From: Subtercola boreus
Lineage (GTDB): Bacteria; Actinomycetota; Actinomycetes; Actinomycetales; Microbacteriaceae
Assembly (NCBI RefSeq): GCF_006716115.1
Contig: NZ_VFOO01000001.1
Coordinates: 3,472,001 to 3,536,000, forward strand
Length of the DNA stretch: 64,000 bases
Reading direction: 5' to 3'
Both the position numbers and the translations under genes were made by a program. Below the pieces are notes generated by a model. It ran no database searches and was not told the DNA's origin. It saw only the letters and a list, made by a program, of their open reading frames with translations. Positions 26,529-33,970 of this stretch are shown here, piece by piece; positions within the stretch are counted from its first letter, which is position 1, and every line of letters starts with the position of its first letter.

Positions 26529-27458
26529 TCAGTGGATGCGCGCGTGCGAGGTGCAGCTGAAGATGTTCTCGCGGGTGCGCGTCGCGATGCCGAGCGGCAG
26601 ATCGATGTCGGTGCCGTACATGTCCTGCTCGACGATGCCGAAGATCGAGGAGTCGAGGGCTGCGACGGCATCGATGATCGGGCCGAGCTCGGGCACGCCG
26701 GCATCCGTGCTGCCCGGCTCGCACATGATGCCCTCGGTGACGGCTGTGGCGAACGGCACGTCGTTCTTCAGCACGTCGAAGAGCAGTGACGTGTCGACCT
26801 GCTTGAGGTGCAGGTAGCCGATCCGCTCGGGGTAGGCCGCGATGAGCTTCAGGTTGTCGCCGCCGTAGTAGGAGAAGTGGCCGGTGTCGAGGCAGAGGTT
26901 CGTGAACGCGGCATCCGTCTCGTGCAGGAAACGCTCGACCTCCTTGTAGGTGCCCACGTGGCTGTCGGCGTGCGAGTGGAACTGCTGCTTCACGCCGAAT
27001 TCCTCCAGCAACGCCTTTCCGAGCTTGTCGTGGCCCGCGGCGAGCTTCTTCCAGTGCTCGTCGTCGAGGGTGCGCGCCTCGAGCACTTCGCTCGTCGAAT
27101 CGCTCCGCCAGAGATCGGGGATGACGACCAGGTGCTCGGCGCCGAGTTTCGTAGCGAGCCCTGCCACCTCGAGAGCCTGGTCCCAGGCGCGCTTCCACTG
27201 GTCCTCGCCCTTGTGGAATCCCGTGAACACGGTGCCGGCCGAGAGCTTCAGCCCGCGGGACTCGAGCTCGTCCTGCAGCTGGTTCGGGTCGGTCGGCAGG
27301 TAGCCGTAGGGTCCGAGCTCGATCCACGAGTAGCCGGCCTTCTGCACCTCGTCGAGGAAACGCGGCCACGGGATCTGGCCCGGGTCGTTCGGGAACCACA
27401 CCCCCCAGGAGTCAGGGGCGGTTCCGATGCGGATGCTGTGGGTGGATGAATCGGTCAT
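26529..27458 (-). CDS. iolE: inosose dehydratase
   Basis: 309 residues. The start MTDSSTHSIRIGTAPDSWGVWF has AAGGAG about 11 nt upstream. The IGTAPDSWGVWFPNDP opening, IELGPYGYLPTD, QFHSHADSHVGTYKEVERFL, LCLDTGHFSYYGGD and IGYLHLKQV are IolE motifs, with metal ligands in the HSHADSH and DTGH regions. It dehydrates 2-keto-myo-inositol to the 1,2-dione that IolD hydrolyses. It is separated from the other core iol genes and lies in the opposite-strand operon behind iolT. Confidence 0.93.
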   Translation of the reverse strand: MTDSSTHSIRIGTAPDSWGVWFPNDPGQIPWPRFLDEVQKAGYSWIELGPYGYLPTDPNQLQDELESRGLKLSAGTVFTGFHKGEDQWKRAWDQALEVAGLATKLGAEHLVVIPDLWRSDSTSEVLEARTLDDEHWKKLAAGHDKLGKALLEEFGVKQQFHSHADSHVGTYKEVERFLHETDAAFTNLCLDTGHFSYYGGDNLKLIAAYPERIGYLHLKQVDTSLLFDVLKNDVPFATAVTEGIMCEPGSTDAGVPELGPIIDAVAALDSSIFGIVEQDMYGTDIDLPLGIATRTRENIFSCTSHARIH

Positions 27459-27515
27459 GGCAGTGCTGCTCCTTCGAAGCAAGGGTGTGAGAGGGGGCGA
27501 ATCGGGCTGCGCGGT

Positions 27516-28958
27516 TCAGCGCCGGGATTTGGCGAGGGCCGCGTTCACCTGGATGGTCGAGATGGCCTGCGTGCGGAAATCGTTCTCGATCTCCTCCAGG
27601 GAGCGACCCTTCGTCTCGGGCACGGTGCGAGCGACGAAGACGAGCGAGATCAGGTTGATCAGCACGAACAGCGCGAAAGTACCGGTGGAGCCGAGCGCCT
27701 CGTTCACGATCGGGAACAGGAACGAGATCGCGGCGTTGACGGTCCACAGCACGAAGACGGCGATCCCCATCGCGAAACCGCGGATGGCCAGCGGGAAGAT
27801 CTCCGACAGCAGCAGCCAGACGCAGGTGCCGATGAAGCACTGCACGAAGGCGACGAACAGCATCATGCAGGCGAGGATCAGGTAGCTCGTGGCATCCGAC
27901 TGCGGCAGGGTGAACGTGATGGCGAGCAGGGCCTGCGCGGCGACGACGCCGGAGAACCCGATGATCAGCATCTTCTTGCGCCCCACGAAACCGAGCAGCC
28001 AGATGCCGAGGATGGTCGTGACGACGCTCGTCGCACCGACACCGATGGTGGCGACCAGCGATGCGCTCACCCCGAGCCCGCTGGACTCCAGGATCGTCGG
28101 CGCGTAGTAGTTCACGGTGTTGATGCCGGTCGCCTGTTGCACGATCGCGAGGCCGCAGCCCACGTAGAGCAGGCGCCTCATCCAGCGGTTGGCCTTGAGG
28201 TCGCGCCAGGCCTGGCCGCGCTCCTGCGAGGCGTTCTTCGTGCTGGTGACGATCTCGTCGTAGTCGTGCTTCGCCTCGGAGCCCGTGCGGCTCAGTTCGA
28301 GGATCTCGCGGGCCCGGTCGAAACGACCCTTGATGGCGAGGAACCGCGGTGATTCGGGCAGGACGAGCATTCCGATCAGCAGGGCGAGCGCGGGGATCGT
28401 CGCGACACCCAGCATGACGCGCCAGACCGAGGGGTCGTGGATGAGTGCATCGAGCGCGGCGTTGATGGCGAACGCCAGCATCTGGCCGGTCACGATCATG
28501 AGTTCGTTGATCGTCACCATGCGACCGCGGAGGTGCGTGGGCGCCATCTCGGCCAGGTACAGCGGGCAGGTCACGGCCGCGGCCCCCACCCCGAGGCCCA
28601 GCACGATGCGGGCGATGATCATCACGGCAACGGTCGGCGCGAGCGCGCAGCCGATGGCACCGATGAAGAAGGTGATGGCGCAGGCGATGAGGGTGCCGCG
28701 TCGGCCGATCCGGTCGGCGAGCCGGCCACCGATCAGGGCGCCGCCGGCGGCGCCGGGGAAGAGCAGGGCGCTCACGACGAGCGCCTCCTCGACCGAGTTC
28801 ATCTGCAGGGCATCCTTCATGTAGAGGAGCGCGCCCGAGATGACCCCGGTGTCATAGCCGAAGAGCAGGCCGCCGAGGGTCGAGATGATGGTGAGTTTGA
28901 CGAGATAGCCGCGGTGTGCGCCGCCGGCTCGCTGCGAGCCGAGTGAAGCCGAAGTCAC
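27516..28958 (-). CDS. iolT: MFS sugar porter, probable myo-inositol transporter
   Basis: 480 residues from a GTG with GGAGAGG 8 nt upstream. Twelve membrane segments are expected. Sugar-porter signatures are present: GGLLFGYDTGVISGALLY, GGRLADRIGRRGTL, GRMVTINELMIVTGQML, LPESPRFLAIKGR and the end motif VPETKGRSLEEIEND. It is a proton-coupled sugar/cyclitol symporter. It leads the leftward operon iolT-iolE-isomerase-dehydrogenase, and its promoter carries an IolR-like site. The region therefore has two uptake routes, this one and the ABC system. Confidence 0.9.
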   Translation of the reverse strand: MTSASLGSQRAGGAHRGYLVKLTIISTLGGLLFGYDTGVISGALLYMKDALQMNSVEEALVVSALLFPGAAGGALIGGRLADRIGRRGTLIACAITFFIGAIGCALAPTVAVMIIARIVLGLGVGAAAVTCPLYLAEMAPTHLRGRMVTINELMIVTGQMLAFAINAALDALIHDPSVWRVMLGVATIPALALLIGMLVLPESPRFLAIKGRFDRAREILELSRTGSEAKHDYDEIVTSTKNASQERGQAWRDLKANRWMRRLLYVGCGLAIVQQATGINTVNYYAPTILESSGLGVSASLVATIGVGATSVVTTILGIWLLGFVGRKKMLIIGFSGVVAAQALLAITFTLPQSDATSYLILACMMLFVAFVQCFIGTCVWLLLSEIFPLAIRGFAMGIAVFVLWTVNAAISFLFPIVNEALGSTGTFALFVLINLISLVFVARTVPETKGRSLEEIENDFRTQAISTIQVNAALAKSRR

Positions 28959-29017
28959 GTGATGAACCTCTCCGTTGAGATGAACCGGACCGAGAATCGG
29001 TCTCCTCATAAGTTCTA

Positions 29018-29033
29018 ATGTAATGACATAGTA
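29018..29033 (-). promoter_or_regulatory. iolT promoter and IolR-like operator
   Basis: On the minus strand TTGACC (29058-29053) and TACTAT (29033-29028), 19 nt apart, form a possible promoter. It is followed immediately by TATGTCATTACATT, which has the TGT-N4-ACA core (29019-29028 on the plus strand: TGTAATGACA). The operator begins inside the -10, about 60 nt upstream of the start codon. Confidence 0.6.
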
Positions 29034-29088
29034 ACCCACGAGGTGCGGGAGAGGTCAAGCGGGCGGTCGGTTCGGCCCGGGTAGTGGC

Positions 29089-30378
29089 TCAGAGCCTCGC
29101 GATCCGGTCGATGTCCTCGAGGAACGCTGCCGCGACATCCGCTGACACCGTCGCCCGGGTCTCGCCGATGGCGTGCAGGTAGTCGGCGGTCTGCGGGCCC
29201 GACGCGCGAGGCGCGCCATCCTGCTCGGGGTAGAGCGCCGCCTCGAGCGCACGCTGGGAGGCCTTCCGCGCCGCGTACTCGATGTCGGCGGGGGAGAAGC
29301 CCTCGGTGCGGGCGACCAGCGCTGCCAGGTCGACGCCGTCGAGGGACTGCGCCGGGATGTAGCGTGCCCAGATCGACGCCCGGGCATCCTCGTCGGGCAG
29401 ACCGATGGGAATCACATAGTCGAAGCGGCCGTGCCGGAGGAAGGCGGTGTCGAGCGAGCGGATGAAGTTCGTGGCGCACACCAGCAGGCGGTTCGGCTGG
29501 TCGCGGAAGGTCGGGATGATCTTCAGCAGTTCGTTCGTCACGCCCTGCATCGCCGACGGCGGCTCGCCGCCCCGCTGCACGGCGATCTCCTCGACCTCGT
29601 CGATGAACACCACGGCGTGCTCGAGGTCGGCGATCTTCGTGAACGTCTCTCGGAGGGCGCCGGCGAGGCCCGCCGGATCGCTCGCCAACCGGGACGGGAA
29701 CACCTCGACGAACGACCACTCGAGCCGCGAGGCGATCGCCCGGGCGAAAGTCGTCTTGCCGGTGCCGGGAGGGCCGAAGAGCACCACCGCGCTCGGCGGT
29801 TGCACGCCGAACTGGTCGGCGAGATCACTGTTTGCGAGTGGCATCACCAGCCGGCGTTCGAGCAGCTCCTTCTCCTTCGCCATGCCGCCGATCGAGGTCC
29901 AGAGCCCGCGCGGCAGGATCCGTCCGCCCAGTTCGCTGAGGGCGCTGAGCTCGTTCCTCTGAACCGGGATGCGGCGTTCGAGATAGCGGAGGTTCTTCTT
30001 CGTCTCGAAGCCCTGCTCGCTGAACGCGCCCACCCGCACGGCTGTCTCAGGCAGCAGCACAGACAGCTTCGACAGGCCGAGCGGCGCCATGCGCTTCTCG
30101 AGGGCGGCAAGGAGCGTGCCGCCGATGCCCCGGCGCTGGTGCTTCTCGGCCGTGGCGAGGAACACGATCCAGCCTTGGGCGTGCGCGGCTCGGCCGACGG
30201 CTGCACCGATCACCACGTCGTCGACGACGGCGACCACGGCATGGTCCTGCTGGCACGAGGCCAACACCTCGGGCAGGCTGTAGACCGGTTCGGTCTGGGC
30301 TAGCCGCATCTCCTCCCAGAGGTGCAGGATGCGGTCGATGTCGTCGGGCTGGAAGTCGCGGATGCGCACCGTGGTCAT
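29089..30378 (-). CDS. GNAT acetyltransferase fused to AAA+ ATPase
   Basis: 429 residues with two domains. Residues 1-140 are a GNAT fold: RIRDFQPDDIDRILHLWEEM, FLATAEKHQRRGIGGTLL (acetyl-CoA loop QRRGIG at 81-86) and GAFSEQGFE. Residues 145-429 are an AAA+ module of the Cdc48/FtsH/VPS4 type: Walker A GPPGTGKTT (202-210), Walker B VVFIDEVEE, sensor CATN (301-304), an arginine region RHGRFDYVIPIGLPD and a C-terminal helical lid FSPADIEYAARKA. Such a fusion suggests ATP-driven remodelling of a protein that is acetylated, or that supplies the target. It is not obviously part of a neighbouring operon. The function is unknown. Confidence 0.85.
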   Translation of the reverse strand: MTTVRIRDFQPDDIDRILHLWEEMRLAQTEPVYSLPEVLASCQQDHAVVAVVDDVVIGAAVGRAAHAQGWIVFLATAEKHQRRGIGGTLLAALEKRMAPLGLSKLSVLLPETAVRVGAFSEQGFETKKNLRYLERRIPVQRNELSALSELGGRILPRGLWTSIGGMAKEKELLERRLVMPLANSDLADQFGVQPPSAVVLFGPPGTGKTTFARAIASRLEWSFVEVFPSRLASDPAGLAGALRETFTKIADLEHAVVFIDEVEEIAVQRGGEPPSAMQGVTNELLKIIPTFRDQPNRLLVCATNFIRSLDTAFLRHGRFDYVIPIGLPDEDARASIWARYIPAQSLDGVDLAALVARTEGFSPADIEYAARKASQRALEAALYPEQDGAPRASGPQTADYLHAIGETRATVSADVAAAFLEDIDRIARL

Positions 30379-30391
30379 GGCGGGAGGCCCG

Positions 30392-30796
30392 TCAGGCCCG
30401 GGTGCGCGTCGACCAGAGCGCGACCGCGATGAGGAGCGGCTGGAAGACCAGGCGGATGGCGCGCTTCCGGTCAGTGTCGAGCCCGAAGGCGTCGCGGTGG
30501 TGCACGAGCTGGGCGATGTTGCCCGGGAACACTGCGGCGAAGAACGCGGCCGCGATGCCGCCGACGGTTCGGCGGGCGCTGCCCCGCGTCACGAGGAGGG
30601 CGGCGCCGAGGCCGATCTCGACGACGCCGGAGGCCAGCACGGTGGTGTCGGTCTTCAGCGGCACGAAATCAGGCACCTGCGCGCGGAAGTCGTCGCGGGC
30701 GAAGGTGAGGTGGCTGGCGCCCGCGAAGACGAGCGCACCGCCGAGCAGGAGGCGGGCGATGGTGCGTGCGGGGGAAGTCGACGATGAGCGGGCCAT
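30392..30796 (-). CDS. DoxX-like small membrane protein
   Basis: 134 residues with about four hydrophobic helices. The opening, ARLLLGGALVFAGASHLTFARDDF, and then VEIGLGAALL and AAAFFAAVFPGNIAQLVHHRDAFGLD, resemble the DoxX/DUF4267-like family of small integral membrane proteins. The family includes subunits of quinone-linked complexes but most members are uncharacterised. It is 13 nt upstream of the GNAT-AAA+ gene in the same direction, so the two may be cotranscribed. A truncated MerR domain lies directly in front of it. Confidence 0.75.
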   Translation of the reverse strand: MARSSSTSPARTIARLLLGGALVFAGASHLTFARDDFRAQVPDFVPLKTDTTVLASGVVEIGLGAALLVTRGSARRTVGGIAAAFFAAVFPGNIAQLVHHRDAFGLDTDRKRAIRLVFQPLLIAVALWSTRTRA

Positions 30797-30935
30797 CGCG
30801 CCATCCTATCGACGCGGCTTCGCAGTCGTCACCCTCCCGGTCGCCGGGCCGCGGGATGCCGACCTCGTCGTCGTGTCGGATGGTGCGGAGGGACATGCTT
30901 GACTTCTCTGCGAGCTCACCGATCCGCGTCATCAT
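30797..30935 (-). pseudogene. remnant of a MerR-family regulator (N-terminal helix-turn-helix only)
   Basis: From the tandem ATG ATG at 30935, the minus strand reads MMTRIGELAEKSSMSLRTIR followed by HDDEVGIPRPGDREGD. This is the start of a MerR protein (compare the family pattern RIGELAxxxGLSxRTIRHYDEVGL), with the invariant tyrosine changed to aspartate. After about 40 residues similarity stops, and the frame runs into the doxX gene as antisense-like sequence. The wing, dimerisation helix and effector domain are missing, so this looks like a decayed regulator. Confidence 0.65.
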
Positions 30936-31017
30936 GGATGTTCGCAGAACGGTGCGCCGTCTCAGTGCCCACCGGCGCCCCGGCCTTCGAGGCGGGTGCC
31001 CACCTCCGAAGGACCTC

Positions 31018-32532
31018 ATGCCCCCCGCCAGTGCACCGAAATCCGCCGCGACGCCGGGGCTCCCCGCGACGTTCGGCGTGCGCGACGTCCTGCGCTCGCC
31101 CAGGCTGCTCACCCGTGAGGCGCTCGCGGGCATCGTCACCACGCTCGCGCTGGTACCCGAGGTCATCTCGTTCTCGGTCATCGCCGGCGTCGACCCGCTC
31201 GTCAGCCTCGTCTCCTCGATCGTGCTCGTGCTGACGATGACGTTCCTCGGCGGTCGCCCCGCGATGGTCACCGCCGCAGCCGGATCCGTCGCCCTCGTCG
31301 TGGCGCCGCTGGTGCACGAACACGGCACGCAGTACGTGCTCCCGGCGGTCATCCTCGCCGGCATCGTGCAGATCGTCTTCGGGCTCACCGGTCTCGCGCG
31401 GCTGATGCGGTTCATCCCGCGCTCGGTCATGATCGGGTTCGTGAACGCCCTGGGCATCCTCATCTTCGTGGCGCAGGTGCCGCACCTCATCGACGTGCCG
31501 TGGATCGTCTACCCGCTGTTCGCGGTGACGGTGGCGATCATCCTGGTGCTGCCGCGGTTCACGAAGGCGGTTCCGGCGCCGCTGGTCGCGATCGTTGTCG
31601 TCACGGCCCTGGTCGTGGCGGCTGGGCTGATGGTTCCGGATGTCGCGGACGAGGGCCCCCTCACCGGCGGGTTGCCCGGCCTCACCCCCTTTCTCGTTCC
31701 GCTGAACCTCGAGACGGTGCAGATCATCTGGCCGACAGCGCTCAGCGTGGCGTTCGTCGGGCTCATGGAGACCCTGCTCACCGCGAAACTCGTCGACGAG
31801 CTCACCGACACGCCCTCCCACAAGGGTCGCGAGTCCTGGGCGCTCGGGGTGGCGAACATCGCGGCCGGTTTCTATGGCGGCATCGCCGGCTGCGCCATGA
31901 TCGGCCAGACCATCGTGAACGTGAAGATCGGCCGGGCCCGCACGAGGGTCTCGACGTTTTTCGCAGGCCTTGTGCTGCTCGCGCTCGTCACCGGGCTGAG
32001 CGGCGTGATGGGGCGCATCCCGATGGTGGCGCTCGCCGCGGTGATGATGATCGTAGCGATCACGACGGTCGACTGGCACAGCGTGAGGCCGTCGACGCTC
32101 CGGCGGATGCCCGTTCCCGAGACCCTCGTGATGGTCGTGACCGTCGTGGTGGTGGTCGCCACCGGCAACCTCGCGATCGGCGTGATCGTCGGGGTGGTGC
32201 TCGCGATGGTCCTCTTCGCACGGCGGGTCGCGCACGTCATCCGTGTGGAGCGCCTTGTCGCGGACGACGGGCTGTCGGTGCACTACGTCATCGACGGGCC
32301 GCTCTTCTTCCGCAGCAGCAACGACCTCGTCGACCGGTTCTCGTACGCCGACGATCCGCCCGTGGCGACGCTCGACTTCAGCCGGGCGCAGGTCTGGGAC
32401 GCCTCCAGCGTCGCCGCGCTCGACTCGATCGAGACGAAGTTCGCCGCCCACAGCGTGGCCGTCACCATCAGCGGCCTCGACGACCGCAGCGCGCGGATGC
32501 ACCGCCGCCTCACCGGCACCCTCGGCGCCTGA
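31018..32532 (+). CDS. SulP family anion transporter with STAS domain
   Basis: 504 residues from an ATG with GAAGGA upstream. The sulfate-permease fold is visible in EALAGIVTTLALVPEVISFSVIAGVDPL, GGRPAMVTAAAGSVALVVAPL, FIPRSVMIGFVNALGILIF and AGFYGGIAGCAMIGQTIVN. The C-terminal STAS domain spans about residues 410-500 (VIDGPLFFRSSNDLVDRF, VATLDFSRAQVWDASSVAALD). Substrates of bacterial SulP proteins include sulfate, bicarbonate and dicarboxylates. No carbonic anhydrase or sulfate-assimilation gene lies beside it to choose between them. The upstream in-frame extension is antisense-like. Confidence 0.9.
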   Translation: MPPASAPKSAATPGLPATFGVRDVLRSPRLLTREALAGIVTTLALVPEVISFSVIAGVDPLVSLVSSIVLVLTMTFLGGRPAMVTAAAGSVALVVAPLVHEHGTQYVLPAVILAGIVQIVFGLTGLARLMRFIPRSVMIGFVNALGILIFVAQVPHLIDVPWIVYPLFAVTVAIILVLPRFTKAVPAPLVAIVVVTALVVAAGLMVPDVADEGPLTGGLPGLTPFLVPLNLETVQIIWPTALSVAFVGLMETLLTAKLVDELTDTPSHKGRESWALGVANIAAGFYGGIAGCAMIGQTIVNVKIGRARTRVSTFFAGLVLLALVTGLSGVMGRIPMVALAAVMMIVAITTVDWHSVRPSTLRRMPVPETLVMVVTVVVVVATGNLAIGVIVGVVLAMVLFARRVAHVIRVERLVADDGLSVHYVIDGPLFFRSSNDLVDRFSYADDPPVATLDFSRAQVWDASSVAALDSIETKFAAHSVAVTISGLDDRSARMHRRLTGTLGA

Positions 32533-32565
32533 CCTCCAGCCCCGTCCCTCCTGCGGCTTCGTGAC

Positions 32566-33252
32566 GGGTGGGGCAGCGGTGTGATTGCCCGCCTCGCGGT
32601 GGATCTGCGGGCTGAATTCCCGCAGATGACGGGACTTTCGCGAAGCAACCTCCACTACATGCGCGGCTTGGCGGCGGCGTGGCCGGAGCGGTCCGCAATT
32701 GTCCAACAGCCTGTTGGACAATTGCCGTGGGGTCATATCACCGTCCTGTTGGACAGGTTCGAGCAACAACCCGCCCGGGACTGGTACGCCGCCGAGGCCG
32801 TTGCGCACGGTTGGTCCCGCAACGTTCTGCTCAACCAGATCAAGAACCGCACGCTGGAGCGCTCGGGGGCCGCTCCGAGCAATTTCGAGGCCAAGCTCCC
32901 GCATCCCGACTCTGAGCTCGCCCAGCAGATCGCCAAGGATCCCTACGTCTTCGACTTCCTCGGGCTCGGTGAGGAGGTGGCCGAACGGCAGCTTGAGAGG
33001 GCGTTGACCGACCGGATGGAGGAGACCCTCCGTGAGTTGGGGCAGGGCTTTGCCTTCGTCGGCAGGCAGGTGCACTTCGATGTCGGCGGTGACGACTTCC
33101 TGATCTGCGGCAGCCGCAACGACCACACGGTCCGATACTCGCTCGGCCGGTCGGACTCGCCGATGGCCGTCGCGACCTACGCCTACGAGTCGTTGCCACC
33201 CGCTGAGCAAGCGGCTCTTCCAGACGCCGACGTTCTCGTCTGGGCGCTCTGA
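32566..33252 (+). pseudogene. DUF1016/YhcG-type PDDEXK protein relic lacking its nuclease core
   Basis: Homology to the YhcG family begins without a start codon at 32566 (DGWGSGVIARLAVDLRAEF), just after the sulP stop. The first usable codon is GTG at 32581. The frame then matches the family well: GLSRSNLHYMRGLAAAWPE, QQPVGQLPWGHITVLLD, LAQQIAKDPYVFDFLGL and ELGQGFAFVGRQVHFDVGGDDF. At about 33099 the protein jumps straight to LICGSRNDHTVRYSLG, a motif that normally follows some 50 residues later. The missing block, usually reading like FYIDLLFFH...VVVELK...GQLGFY, is the PDDEXK catalytic centre. So both the N-terminus and the active site are gone. Confidence 0.8.
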
Positions 33253-33284
33253 TCTGGGTGGGGGCTGGGGGGGTGGAGTGCGGG

Positions 33285-33875
33285 TCAGTGCGGGAGCACG
33301 CGGTGCACCGAGGCGATGTAGGCGTCGGCGTCGAAGGCCGGGAAGACCGCCGACTGCACGATGTAGCCCTGGGCGAGGCCGATCGCCGCGGGCATCAGGG
33401 CCGCCGTCCATTCGCGCGCCGCGTCCTCGGCGAGTGATTCGTGCTCGACGGCCCAGCGCATGAAGTAGTGGTCGTAGGCCTCCCGAATGTCGCCGAAGAC
33501 CGTCCAGAGCAGTTCGCGCACGCCGTCTTCGACCATCGCCTGGGCCCACACCTGAAGCAGCAGTGGCGGTTTCGCGACGTCGCCGGACAGTCCGGTCATC
33601 ATGCGCGAGACCACGTCGGCTGGGGAGGGGGCCGCGTCGCCGGAGAGTTCGCGGAGGTCGGCGACTCGGTGGCCGATCACCTCGCGCGCGGCCGCCATCA
33701 TGATGTCGTGTTTGCCCTCGAAGTGACCGTAGATCGCGCCGGCCGAGAGCCCGGACTCCGCAATGATGTCGGTCATGGATGTCGCGGCGAAACCCCGTGC
33801 CTGGAAGCAGCGCAGCGCCGCGGCCGTGATCTCGTCACGCCGGGCCTCACGGTATTCGGCGGTCACCTTGGGCAT
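33285..33875 (-). CDS. TetR/AcrR family regulator
   Basis: 196 residues from the ATG at 33875, with GAGGTGA just upstream. A longer frame to 33938 runs through the operator and is less likely. The helix-turn-helix reads FAATSMTDIIAESGLSAGAIYGHFEGKHDI near residues 27-56. The C-terminal domain (MTGLSGDVAKPPLLLQVWAQAM) is of the common TetR_C type. It is divergent from a frameshifted ABC-2-type membrane protein, and both starts flank palindromic sites. This TetR/membrane-protein pairing is frequent in actinobacteria. Confidence 0.88.
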   Translation of the reverse strand: MPKVTAEYREARRDEITAAALRCFQARGFAATSMTDIIAESGLSAGAIYGHFEGKHDIMMAAAREVIGHRVADLRELSGDAAPSPADVVSRMMTGLSGDVAKPPLLLQVWAQAMVEDGVRELLWTVFGDIREAYDHYFMRWAVEHESLAEDAAREWTAALMPAAIGLAQGYIVQSAVFPAFDADAYIASVHRVLPH

Positions 33876-33896
33876 CGTCACCTCATTCGAAGAAAA

Positions 33897-33958
33897 AGAA
33901 TGTTCGTTCTTGACGCCGAGTCTAGGCGCAGACATCATATAAAGAAAGAACGTTCTTT
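33897..33958. promoter_or_regulatory. paired TetR operator candidates
   Basis: AAAGAACGTTCTTT (33945-33958) is a perfect 14-bp palindrome 12 nt upstream of the membrane-protein ATG. AAGAA-TGTTCG-TTCTT (33897-33912) is an imperfect version near the tetR start. Both contain GAACG/CGTTC-type half sites, so one regulator could bind both. Confidence 0.6.
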
Positions 33959-33970
33959 TTTGAAAGGCTC

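Noticed and set aside
30766-31017. N-terminal extension of the SulP protein
   Set aside because: The open frame is antisense to the MerR remnant and has no helices; the ATG at 31018 has a ribosome site and a normal family start.
32566-33252. Active phage-defence nuclease
   Set aside because: The PDDEXK core is absent, no start codon precedes the conserved N-terminal block, and no other defence gene is nearby.
30916-33549. 877-codon open frame on the minus strand opposite sulP and the DUF1016 relic
   Set aside because: It is an antisense shadow: the protein is Arg/Asp/His-rich low complexity with no domain, while the plus-strand frames are recognisable families.
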